NCBI GenBank assembly: GCA_002085355.1
Contig: NATN01000129.1
Coordinates: 1-7,531 of the forward strand
Length of the DNA: 7,531 nucleotides
Reading direction: 5' to 3'
From: Candidatus Zhuqueibacterota bacterium 4484_87
Lineage (GTDB): Bacteria > Zhuqueibacterota > Zhuqueibacteria > Thermofontimicrobiales > Thermofontimicrobiaceae
A model generated the notes under the pieces. It ran no database searches. It saw nothing but the letters and a program-made list of their open reading frames with translations, and was not told the DNA's origin. Of this stretch, positions 1-6,163 are shown piece after piece. Each line of letters starts with the position of its first letter. Positions within the stretch are counted from its first letter, which is position 1. The position numbers and the translations under genes are program-made.

Positions 1-525
1 GCGCATATCCCGATCCAGAACAGGCCCGAATCGAGTGAAATGAATGAAGTCTTTGGTGAAAGCCAATGAAACCCGAACGCGATTTTTAACTGCGCCGTGA
101 TAAGCGCTGTAAGTGATAGCGTATTCATCCCCGAATTTCATAATGCGCGGATCTTCCACGCCGCCGGATTCGTTTTGGATGAGCTGGTCAATATCAGCAT
201 TCGGAGCGAAATCGTCGTTTTCAGTCGCTGGCTTGAGTACCGGCGCCGGATGAATTTTCCAATTATCTACGCCATTTTTACTTCTCGCCAGTCCCAGTAC
301 AGAAATCCCACAGCGCAAATGCGAGCGAAATAGCATGATCGTTTCATCACCCAGAGTTGTGACTCCGGCATTGTGAACAGTAACAACCTGCCATTTCGGC
401 TTTTGCCAGACAGCATTTACCTGGTTGGGTGCGAGAATGGGATTTTGAGCATAGCGGATGATTGGATTGGAAAGAGAAAGTTTTTTGGGATTAAAAAGAT
501 TGAGTTTTTTCAGATGAATCACCAT
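1..525 (-). CDS. GH130 family beta-mannoside phosphorylase/hydrolase, N-terminal half (cut by window edge)
   Basis: This is the first 175 codons of a glycoside hydrolase family 130 protein; the rest lies beyond the left edge (the family is usually about 300-350 residues). GH130 enzymes are five-bladed beta-propellers that phosphorolyse or hydrolyse beta-linked mannosides and related glycans. Visible family marks are an N-terminal NPIL (28-31), NAGV (52-55), LFR (65-67), G-x-S-x-LGLARS-x-NG-x-x-W (73-89), GVEDPRI (122-128) and ITYSAYHG (137-144), followed by VSLAFTKDF. The Asp of EDPR (residue 125) corresponds to the proposed general acid. The ATG at 525 is the first start after an in-frame TGA 6 bases upstream; no strong Shine-Dalgarno is visible. 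No signal peptide is seen, so a cytoplasmic enzyme is likely. The substrate and the choice between phosphorylase and hydrolase cannot be decided from this half. Confidence 0.9.
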   Translation of the reverse strand, partial: MVIHLKKLNLFNPKKLSLSNPIIRYAQNPILAPNQVNAVWQKPKWQVVTVHNAGVTTLGDETIMLFRSHLRCGISVLGLARSKNGVDNWKIHPAPVLKPATENDDFAPNADIDQLIQNESGGVEDPRIMKFGDEYAITYSAYHGAVKNRVRVSLAFTKDFIHFTRFGPVLDRDMR

Positions 526-608
526 ATTTCAACAAATTAAGAGTTTTATTCTCTGATAGCAATAAATAAAGGAAATCTCTTTTACAGCTATATCCGGCAA
601 ATTTTCAT
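526..608. other. Short gap between the hicA remnant and GH130
   Basis: AT-rich sequence without a coding frame I can support. A small inverted repeat, AGAG-N7-CTCT on the minus strand, is too weak to call. With the hicBA scar and the leader up to 1056 it forms a stretch of about 530 bases holding no intact gene. Confidence 0.5.
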
Positions 609-710
609 TTACAAAAGTTGCTTAAATTTTTCAACAGTCAATCCTGCCTGCTTTATGATTTCTCGCAAAGTCGCTTTAGCCATTGTTCGATGCGCTGGAA
701 TAATCTTCAT
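609..710 (-). pseudogene. hicA: hicA toxin remnant (C-terminal third only)
   Basis: A 33-residue open frame starting MKIIPAHRTMAKATLREI and ending VEKFKQLL matches the C-terminal end of HicA mRNA-interferase toxins: the conserved P-x-H, then (K)GTLR-x-I-x-x-QAGL(T/S)-x-E-x-F-x-x-LL. HicA is normally about 60-80 residues. The N-terminal half with the first strand, the G-F region and the G-S-H motif containing the usual catalytic His is missing. The frame is open a little further upstream but shows no HicA match there; it overlaps the end of the hicB remnant by 35 bases. I infer that a deletion fused the 3' end of hicB to the middle of hicA. A fragment this short is unlikely to be an active RNase. 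The family assignment rests on a short but well-conserved stretch. Confidence 0.72.
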
Positions 711-893
711 CAATAGACGATGGTATTGGTTCGTCGTGCGCTTTCAAGCTTTCAAGATAAATTTCAATCGTTTCCTGAATATTTTTTCCGCTTCAGAACG
801 AGTTTTACCTTGAGAAATACAGCCAAGCAAAGAAGGAACTTCGGCAATGAATATTCCATCTTCATCTCGTTCGAGAATAACACGATATTTCAA
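676..893 (-). pseudogene. hicB: hicB-type antitoxin with a one-base frameshift
   Basis: The first frame, from 893, reads (L/M)KYRVILERDEDGIFIAEV then PSLLGCISQGKTRSEAEK, a textbook small HicB antitoxin N-terminus (usual form KYRVILE-DEDG-F-AEVPSLPGCISQGKT). It then goes out of frame inside a run of six A (+ strand T run 782-787) and would stop after about 13 wrong residues. One extra A restores the family sequence: NIQETIEIYLESLKAHDEPIPSSIDED, then a short unrelated tail and TAA at 678-676. The repaired protein would be 72 residues, the size of the short HicB class without a DNA-binding domain. The start is a TTG where relatives have ATG, with CAGG just upstream. The last HicB residues appear replaced by the hicA junction. 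The one-base loss could be a real mutation or a homopolymer sequencing error; the hicA truncation next door favours real decay. Confidence 0.8.
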
Positions 894-959
894 TTGTGCC
901 TGCAATATTTTTTTGTTCTTGAAATATTAATCGTAATCTGCAAGCGGGAATTTTAAATA

Positions 960-988
960 AATATAATCGATTGATTGCCTAATGTCAA
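960..988 (-). promoter_or_regulatory. Near-consensus sigma70 promoter for the hicBA remnant
   Basis: Reading on the minus strand, TTGACA (988-983) is followed by exactly 17 bases and then TATATT (965-960). The -35 box is perfect and the -10 box has 5 of 6 consensus bases. Transcription would start near 953, giving a leader of about 60 bases before the hicB TTG at 893. This is the best promoter match noticed in the window. No operator palindrome was recognised around it. Confidence 0.6.
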
Positions 989-1056
989 GGTCAAAATCAT
1001 TCTTTTTTTTGCTTTCAGGTATATCTCATTTTTTAAGTGAAGCGCGCCAGTCTATT

Positions 1057-1629
1057 CTAATAAATTTTCGGTATCAATCTTTTTGTTTTCTTACAGTACT
1101 TTTGATATTCTTTTCCCAGAAAATTCGTCAGTACCCTTTCCTCGATGCGAATTCTCATCAGGAAAACGATCAGAATCGGCACAAAAATAACAATTGTACT
1201 GAGCCAATTGGCAAAAGCAAGCCCTAATCCCAGAAATGACAACAAGCTCCCCAGATAAGCCGGATGGCGAATGTAGCGGTAGATGCCGTCGGTTTTTATT
1301 TGATGATTTTTGTGGATGGACACATCGACTGTGAAATATTTTTTCAGAGAAAGAATTGCGTTCCAGCGAATGAGCAGCCCAATTACAATGAGCGCGACTC
1401 CGATGAGGGAAATTATTCGCGTATGCTGGCGGATTAGACCAATTCCGAAAATGCCAAACAAAATACCGCCCGTAATGCTCAAGATGATAACAATCCAGAG
1501 AAACTTGAGGGAGCCCTTGTCCATTTTTTGCGATTGCTCAGTTCTGGCCGAGGTTTTCAACCTTGCCAGAAAAATCTCAGACATGAGCCAGATAACAGAA
1601 ATGATGATGAATACGTAAGAAAGAATCAT
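1057..1629 (-). CDS. Isoprenylcysteine carboxyl methyltransferase (ICMT)/phospholipid methyltransferase-like membrane protein
   Basis: The predicted product is a 190-residue integral membrane protein with hydrophobic segments at about 2-22, 42-62, 72-92 and 124-160. The C-terminal half carries the ICMT/PEMT signature: KTDGIYRYIRHPAYLG (112-127), GLGLAFANW (134-142), R-I-R-I-EE (159-164) and GKEYQKY (172-178), ending R-LIP-x-x. In this superfamily the RHP-x-Y and E-E positions build the S-adenosylmethionine site. Bacterial members methylate unknown small hydrophobic or lipid acceptors; bacteria have no prenylated CaaX proteins, so the substrate is unknown. I chose the ATG at 1629 because it directly precedes the first membrane helix. 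The frame stays open to a TTG at 1683, and a GGAGG lies upstream in that extension (see findings). The 3' neighbour is the hicB scar; the PHP gene is upstream, 146 bases away. Confidence 0.82.
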   Translation of the reverse strand: MILSYVFIIISVIWLMSEIFLARLKTSARTEQSQKMDKGSLKFLWIVIILSITGGILFGIFGIGLIRQHTRIISLIGVALIVIGLLIRWNAILSLKKYFTVDVSIHKNHQIKTDGIYRYIRHPAYLGSLLSFLGLGLAFANWLSTIVIFVPILIVFLMRIRIEERVLTNFLGKEYQKYCKKTKRLIPKIY

Positions 1630-1728
1630 TTTCTTTTTCTGCGTATGGTTGATTTTTTTTGCCTCCAAGACATGAAGGCTCAAAGATTATTCTAATTCAG
1701 ATTTGTGAGTTATTAATAAAGTTACCAT

Positions 1729-1752
1729 GAAAAACCAGAAAACCGGTTTTTC
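1729..1752 (-). terminator. Weak hairpin after the PHP gene, possible terminator
   Basis: GAAAAACC (1729-1736) and GGTTTTTC (1745-1752) are perfect 8-base inverted repeats separated by 8 bases, starting about 24 bases past the PHP stop codon. The T run lies mostly inside the stem arm rather than after it, so this is not a classical intrinsic terminator. An alternative 12-base palindrome AAAACCGGTTTT (1739-1750) lies within the same stretch and could instead be a protein-binding site ahead of the ICMT-like gene. Confidence 0.3.
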
Positions 1753-1775
1753 AAATTTGGCGCTTTAGTAAAAAA

Positions 1776-2546
1776 TTATTGATTTATTTTTTCTTTGAGA
1801 TTTCGAATCTGATTGACAAAAAATGAAAAAAATGCCGCTGAAATACGACGAGAAAGATGATAAAATTCCAGGGGAAAGGTTTTCAGCGTCCACCATAAAT
1901 CACGGATGAAATTGATCAAAGTTTCATTTTCGCTTACGTATTCCACTTTTCCGGCTTTGACGGCACGGATGATTGATTCGACTGATTTTTTTTCTGCATC
2001 GACAATAGAATAGGTGTTGCCGAACTGGTATTTTTCGTGCGCGTCAGAACAGCCGACAACCGGTAAATTCAATTTTTCAGCCACGCGTCGCGCTTTCTCC
2101 GCCGGATTAATCCATTTATAATGGAAACGGCTGTATTCCACGGCATCGAAGCATTGCGGATATTTCTCCAGATTTTTTCCCACGCATTTGCCCAAAACGT
2201 AATAAGGATGAGGCGCAATAATTAATCCATCCTCTCGTTTATGTCGGCACAAGTCCTCATAGGTTTTGAATGGCTTAAGCATAGGATAGTTGATCAGAAC
2301 CACGTGTTTTCGTTCAATAAAAGCTTCAGCGCCGGAAAGAAGCAACAAACCCTTTTTCCGGGCATACGCCTCAACTTTGGGGTTTCTGTAAATGATCCCA
2401 TGATGCGTAATGGCAATAGCGTCAAAATTTTTTGCGACGGCTAAATCGATTAGCTCATAAGGGGAAGGCAAATTGTTCCTGCCACTGACTTTTACTTCGA
2501 CCAGGTCGTCAGACGTATGTGTGTGAAAATCAACTTTCAGCCTCAC
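1776..2546 (-). CDS. PHP-domain metal-dependent phosphoesterase
   Basis: The product is a 256-residue stand-alone PHP-domain protein of the kind related to PolIIIα-PHP and HisK/trpH-type phosphatases. Metal-binding motifs appear in order: DFHTHTSDD (6-14, HxH), ITHHG (46-50), SGAEAF (71-76), APHPYY (111-116) and GCSDAHE (165-171, with Asp168 and His170). Such proteins use a trinuclear metal site to hydrolyse phosphoesters; the substrate cannot be predicted. The C-terminal 45 residues are aromatic and amphipathic (LWWTLKTFPLEFYH, then AAFFSFF) and may contact a membrane. The GTG at 2546 was chosen because an AAGGAG lies 10 bases upstream and the first motif begins at residue 6. The frame runs open to 2675 but that would read into the 3' end of the PPIase gene. 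It follows the PPIase gene after a 46-base gap with no terminator, so the two are probably co-transcribed. Confidence 0.85.
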   Translation of the reverse strand: MRLKVDFHTHTSDDLVEVKVSGRNNLPSPYELIDLAVAKNFDAIAITHHGIIYRNPKVEAYARKKGLLLLSGAEAFIERKHVVLINYPMLKPFKTYEDLCRHKREDGLIIAPHPYYVLGKCVGKNLEKYPQCFDAVEYSRFHYKWINPAEKARRVAEKLNLPVVGCSDAHEKYQFGNTYSIVDAEKKSVESIIRAVKAGKVEYVSENETLINFIRDLWWTLKTFPLEFYHLSRRISAAFFSFFVNQIRNLKEKINQ

Positions 2547-2556
2547 GAATTTTTGG

Positions 2557-2562
2557 CTCCTT
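2557..2562 (-). promoter_or_regulatory. Shine-Dalgarno AAGGAG of the PHP gene
   Basis: AAGGAG on the minus strand stands 10 bases before the GTG at 2546. It decides the start: it lies after the PPIase stop codon and immediately before the residues at which PHP proteins normally begin. Confidence 0.65.
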
Positions 2563-2592
2563 TCATTGCTGCGATTAAATTCGCTAATGGCG

Positions 2593-4449
2593 CTATTTTG
2601 TTTTGTTTCGCATTTTCTTGAGCAAATTTTCTGTGATTCGCTGCCAATTCGGCGTTTGCAGCATTGGCGTAACAACAGGCGCTGCTGAGCGATTAGCGTA
2701 GTGACGCTTCAGAACCAGCATGTTCAAATCGTAAGTTGTTAGGGTGTCCAGCACAGAAGTGTTGATTTCCAACTTATATTTTTTCCCTAAACTTGCCAGA
2801 TAATCATCCACAGCAGCCCAGCGTTTTTCTGTGAGAGCATCTTCGCGAGCTTCGTTCCAGACATTTTGCAATGGTGCGGGGCCGGCCTCTTTTTTGTCGA
2901 GGACTTTAAAGACAGAGTACTGGCCTTTTTCGGTCTTCACGGGCTTACTGATGTCACCGATTTTCAATTTCATCGCTGCTTCGCCAACTTTTCCGAAGGC
3001 TTTAGGTGTGAAATATCCGGTTATACCTGCTGATTTAATGCTGATTTGTCGTTTATTGTATTTTCGAGCCAATTCTTTCATGTCTGCGCCTTGCAGAATC
3101 TGATGATAAATTTTGTTCGCCAGAGACCTGTTGTCCACTAGAATCTCGTGGAGATTAATTAGCGCGGGTTGCTTGTATTTGTTTTTATGTTTTTCATAAT
3201 ATTTTTTTATTTCGTTGCTGGAGATCGAAACGGTATCCACTACCATGTTCCTCATCCGCCTTGCCAAAAATGCATCGCCCCACATTTTGGTCTGATATTT
3301 TACGTAATAGGTTTTATCCAATCCAAGGCTTTTGCCCTTTTTTGCCATCGTTTCGAATTCGGTCATGCGTTTTACGGCTCGTCTAAGGCTGCGTCGAAAC
3401 TTTTCCCGGGAAGAAAAATCGGTATGATAAGGCCCCACGCTCAGTTTTTTGATGAATTCTTCCACTGTCCAGGTAGAGCCATCGTTGAAACGAGCAAAAG
3501 TGTCTTTTAAATGATCGGCCAATTCAGGTTGTCGCAGCGCCGCAGGTGTAATGTCACGCTGCTTCTGGTTTTTTTGTTGCATAGAATCCTGAATCCCATA
3601 CGCCTTTTCCAAACCAGAAGTAACTAAATTGAAAATTTCGCGGGATACGCGAACGGTTCTTTTTTTCATTAAGTCACGCATAAATTCATTGAATTTTTCT
3701 GTCTTTTTTCTTTCCAATATTGTTTTTCGGATGGAGGGCTTTTTATTGTAATAGTCACTATCTGTGAGCAAAATGTTTGCTTTTCGATTCACTAATTTTA
3801 AAATATAATATTTTCCATCAACTGAAACCGGATCCGAAACCTGAAACGGTTTGAGCGAATAAGCTGCATCTTCCAATTTAGGATGAGATTGTCCCCATTC
3901 CATTTCCAGCGTCAAAACCGAATCCGCGGAAATGAACATGTCCGTTTCCAGCGCCTGTTTCACTTCGGTGAGAGTTTTCCCAGAATCAATCATTGCTTTC
4001 GCCAATTGAGCGCGCTGTGCATCGTCAAAAGTGAGCACTTCCAGTGTGAGTTTCGACTGAGAGCGAATATAGCCTTTTTTGATTTCCGCTTCGCTCACTT
4101 CGATTTTTGAAGCGATTTCCTCATCGAACAGCTTTTCCACTATCGCTTCTTTTTTCATTTGTTCCACAAATGTACGGTACTTTTCGTCCCGATCCATTTT
4201 TCGCTTGAGTGCTTCTTCGACGAGAATTTTTTCGCTTAAAAGTGACATGAGCACGCGCTCTTTATTTCTTTTCTTGTCTTTTGTGAGCATAATGTGCGGA
4301 GTCATTTCATAGCGATAACGAAACTCGGAATAGGGGAGAGTCGTTTTGCCTGCTTTGGCAATAATAGGCTCCGGTGGCTCTTCTGCACAAAAGAAAAGAA
4401 CGCCGAAGATTAGAAACGCTAAAAATTTTAAAGATGTTCGCAGTTTCAT
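2593..4449 (-). CDS. SurA/PpiC-type peptidyl-prolyl cis-trans isomerase, exported (putative lipoprotein)
   Basis: The product is a 618-residue exported foldase. Residues 1-20 are a signal sequence (K-rich start, then LKFLAFLIFGVLFF) followed by Cys21 and the acidic, proline-rich AEEPPEP. It looks like a lipoprotein, though Phe at -1 is atypical for a lipobox. A SurA_N-like helical region with many charged residues (about 40-125) is followed by a degenerate first parvulin-like domain (about 132-222, ending KYYILKLVNRKA). A second helical region follows. The clear PpiC/parvulin domain is at about 428-519: INLHEILV, GADMKELARKYNKR, SAGITGYF, LKIGDISKPVKTEKGQYSVFKVLDKKE. Such proteins isomerise prolyl bonds and escort outer-membrane or secreted proteins. 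The ATG at 4449 was chosen for the signal sequence; the frame opens at 4563, but those 38 codons read through a non-coding repeat. Its partner downstream is the PHP gene. Confidence 0.85.
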   Translation of the reverse strand: MKLRTSLKFLAFLIFGVLFFCAEEPPEPIIAKAGKTTLPYSEFRYRYEMTPHIMLTKDKKRNKERVLMSLLSEKILVEEALKRKMDRDEKYRTFVEQMKKEAIVEKLFDEEIASKIEVSEAEIKKGYIRSQSKLTLEVLTFDDAQRAQLAKAMIDSGKTLTEVKQALETDMFISADSVLTLEMEWGQSHPKLEDAAYSLKPFQVSDPVSVDGKYYILKLVNRKANILLTDSDYYNKKPSIRKTILERKKTEKFNEFMRDLMKKRTVRVSREIFNLVTSGLEKAYGIQDSMQQKNQKQRDITPAALRQPELADHLKDTFARFNDGSTWTVEEFIKKLSVGPYHTDFSSREKFRRSLRRAVKRMTEFETMAKKGKSLGLDKTYYVKYQTKMWGDAFLARRMRNMVVDTVSISSNEIKKYYEKHKNKYKQPALINLHEILVDNRSLANKIYHQILQGADMKELARKYNKRQISIKSAGITGYFTPKAFGKVGEAAMKLKIGDISKPVKTEKGQYSVFKVLDKKEAGPAPLQNVWNEAREDALTEKRWAAVDDYLASLGKKYKLEINTSVLDTLTTYDLNMLVLKRHYANRSAAPVVTPMLQTPNWQRITENLLKKMRNKTK

Positions 4450-4505
4450 ATTTGGGGTTCTCAAATTGTTATTAGTTGACCCTGGGGCTGTAGCAAAAGC
4501 CTTTT

Positions 4506-4550
4506 GAAACCGCAAAGGACGCAAAGCAAGCGCCAAGGTCACAAAGAATA
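4506..4550. repeat. Degenerate short-period repeat, CGCAAAG type
   Basis: The core CAAAG (or CCAAG) recurs at 4513, 4522, 4533 and 4542, a spacing of 9, 11 and 9 bases, within CCGCAAAGGAC-GCAAAG-type units. It lies in the gap between murE and the PPIase gene, and it accounts for the spurious leucine-rich N-terminal extension of the PPIase frame. Similar arrays are, as I recall, common between genes in several candidate-phylum genomes; their function is unknown. Confidence 0.6.
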
Positions 4551-4586
4551 TTTTATTGAACATAAATAATTTAAAAGATTTATCAA

Positions 4587-4617
4587 TTCTTCGTGAACTT
4601 CGTGCCTCGTGGTTTTA
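4587..4617. repeat. Degenerate short-period repeat, CACGAAG type
   Basis: TCGTG (minus strand CACGA) recurs at 4591, 4600 and 4607, giving minus-strand units CCACGAGG, CACGAAGTT and CACGAAGAA. It sits 37 bases from the CAAAG array, in the same gap, and is the same kind of element with a different core. Together the two arrays fill about a third of the 214-base murE-PPIase intergenic region; no clear promoter for the PPIase gene was recognised in the remainder. Confidence 0.6.
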
Positions 4618-4663
4618 ACTAATTTTTACTTTTGATACAGCTCGCGGGTGAATGTCAAATTTA

Positions 4664-6163
4664 TTATTTTCTCTGATTATAGCCCATTTCAGCCAGAATT
4701 TTTTCAGTTTCTTCCACGTCATTGAAATGAATCGTCTCATGTTTCAGCGTCTGTGTGGTCTCATGCCCTTTGCCCAGGATCATAATAATGTCATTTTCCT
4801 GCGCATTTTCCAGCGCGAATTTTATCGCGTCGCGTCTGTCAACAATAACGTGTTTTTCTGCATTTTTTATACCGGCGGCGATTTCGTTAATGATTTTATT
4901 GGGATCCTCATTGCGCGGATTGTCAGCGGTGAGAATGACGACATCGCTGTATTTGTCCGCCACGGCGCCCATTTTAGGCCTTTTGTCTTTGTCGCGATCT
5001 CCGCCGCAGCCGAAGACCGTAATCACACGATTGGGACGGAGGTCTTCCGCCAAACCGAGCACTTTTTCCATGCCGTCTGGTGTGTGAGCATAATCAACTA
5101 CTACAGAAAAAGGTTGTCCGTGATCTACTAACTCGAATCTTCCGGAGACGCGAATCGGCGCTTCCAGTCCCTGCTTGATTGTTTCCAGATCAAAATTCTG
5201 AGAAAATGCCACGGCGACGGCTGCCAGACTGTTGTAAACGTTGAACATTCCCACCAATTTTGGCGACACCGTGATTTGTCCGATGGGAGTCACAAGAGTG
5301 TATTTGGTCCCTTTGATGGAAAATTCGATGTCTTTTGCCATGATCACCGCCGAATTTTTGATGCCAAAAGAGATGCGTTTGGCTTTTGTGGCTTCCAAAA
5401 ATTCATGTCCGTGCGGGTCGTCGATGTTGGCAATGGCAAAATCATCTGCATCGAGCCACTGGAACAATTTCTTCTTCGTGGTCAAGTAATTGTCCATGGT
5501 TTTATGGAAATCCAGATGATCCTGAGACAAATTCGTGAACACTGCCACATTGTAATCCACGCCTTCCACGCGATAAAAATCGATGCCGTGAGAGGACACT
5601 TCCATGGCGCAGTATTCGACTTTTTCCTGCACCATGTGCGTGAAAATTTCTTGCAAATCTGGCGGCTCCGGTGTGGTATCTTTTGATTTGTGAATTTTTC
5701 CGTTAATTTTATAATACAAAGTACCGATCAAACCAGCGCGATATTTTTGCATTAAAATCGATTCCAAAATGTGCGTTGTGGTTGTTTTTCCGTTGGTGCC
5801 GGTGATGCCGATCATTTTCATTTTCCGCGAAGGGTAACCGTAAAAATGATTTGCCAGTTTCGCCAGCGCTAATCGGGAATCTGGTACGAGAATCTTAACA
5901 ATGTTCTCAGGAACTTCCATATCACGCTGCAAGACGACAGCGACTGCGCCGGCATCAATGGCTTCGCCGACTTTTTCATGTCCTTCGGGGATCTCAATTT
6001 TATCCAATTGTGTGTAAATATTAATGGCGACAAAAAGAAAACCCGGTTTTACCCGCAACGGGTCGTAAACAATGCCTTTGATTTCAATATTATCCGAGTT
6101 GCCAAAGGTCTGTTTTTCTTCTAATACATCTAATAACGATTTCAGTTCCATGGTGCGATTCAT
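4664..6163 (-). CDS. murE: MurE, UDP-MurNAc-L-alanyl-D-glutamate:meso-diaminopimelate ligase
   Basis: This cytoplasmic ATP-dependent Mur ligase adds the third residue to the peptidoglycan stem peptide. At 499 residues it has the family's usual length and three domains. Landmarks are the N-terminal UDP-binding domain (about 1-110, D-x-R-x-V-x-P-G-x-x-F at 34-44), P-loop GTNGKTT (122-128), TTPEPPDL (163-170), EVSSHG (188-193), TNLSQDHLDFH (210-220), the Lys cluster at 230-232 holding the expected carbamylated Lys, GRFE (341-344), YAHTPDG (358-364), GCGGDRD (385-391), DNPR (414-417) and LGKGHE (463-468). DNPR is the known meso-DAP specificity motif (Lys-adding enzymes differ there), so the wall is predicted to be DAP type. 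The gene begins inside the stop codon of the upstream metalloprotease-like gene (ATGA overlap) and ends in tandem TAA codons. The start may be Met5 at 6151, since the AAGGAG lies only one base from the first ATG. Confidence 0.97.
   Translation of the reverse strand: MNRTMELKSLLDVLEEKQTFGNSDNIEIKGIVYDPLRVKPGFLFVAINIYTQLDKIEIPEGHEKVGEAIDAGAVAVVLQRDMEVPENIVKILVPDSRLALAKLANHFYGYPSRKMKMIGITGTNGKTTTTHILESILMQKYRAGLIGTLYYKINGKIHKSKDTTPEPPDLQEIFTHMVQEKVEYCAMEVSSHGIDFYRVEGVDYNVAVFTNLSQDHLDFHKTMDNYLTTKKKLFQWLDADDFAIANIDDPHGHEFLEATKAKRISFGIKNSAVIMAKDIEFSIKGTKYTLVTPIGQITVSPKLVGMFNVYNSLAAVAVAFSQNFDLETIKQGLEAPIRVSGRFELVDHGQPFSVVVDYAHTPDGMEKVLGLAEDLRPNRVITVFGCGGDRDKDKRPKMGAVADKYSDVVILTADNPRNEDPNKIINEIAAGIKNAEKHVIVDRRDAIKFALENAQENDIIMILGKGHETTQTLKHETIHFNDVEETEKILAEMGYNQRK

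Noticed and set aside
989..1056. Terminator after the ICMT-like gene
   Set aside because: There is a short GCGCGC palindrome but no extended stem and no T run following it on the minus strand.
720..1227. Plus-strand frames at 720-956 and 982-1227
   Set aside because: The first is the complement of the hicB remnant and the second is largely the complement of the ICMT-like gene; their compositions are not protein-like.
2547..2675. N-terminal 43-residue extension of the PHP protein from 2675
   Set aside because: It overlaps the 3' end of the PPIase gene, is basic and Cys-rich without PHP similarity, and a good Shine-Dalgarno precedes the GTG at 2546.
4506..4617. Possible CRISPR array
   Set aside because: The units are only about 9-10 bases, degenerate and contiguous, with no spacers of constant length and no cas genes nearby.
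4653..4658. TTGACA on the minus strand just after murE as a PPIase promoter
   Set aside because: No acceptable -10 box lies 16-18 bases downstream; the best AT-rich hexamer is more than 20 bases away.
3169..5686. Plus-strand open frames of 75-159 codons across the PPIase and murE genes (for example 4652-5131 and 5276-5686)
   Set aside because: They lie antisense to genes with clear family motifs and show no recognisable domains, so they are shadows.
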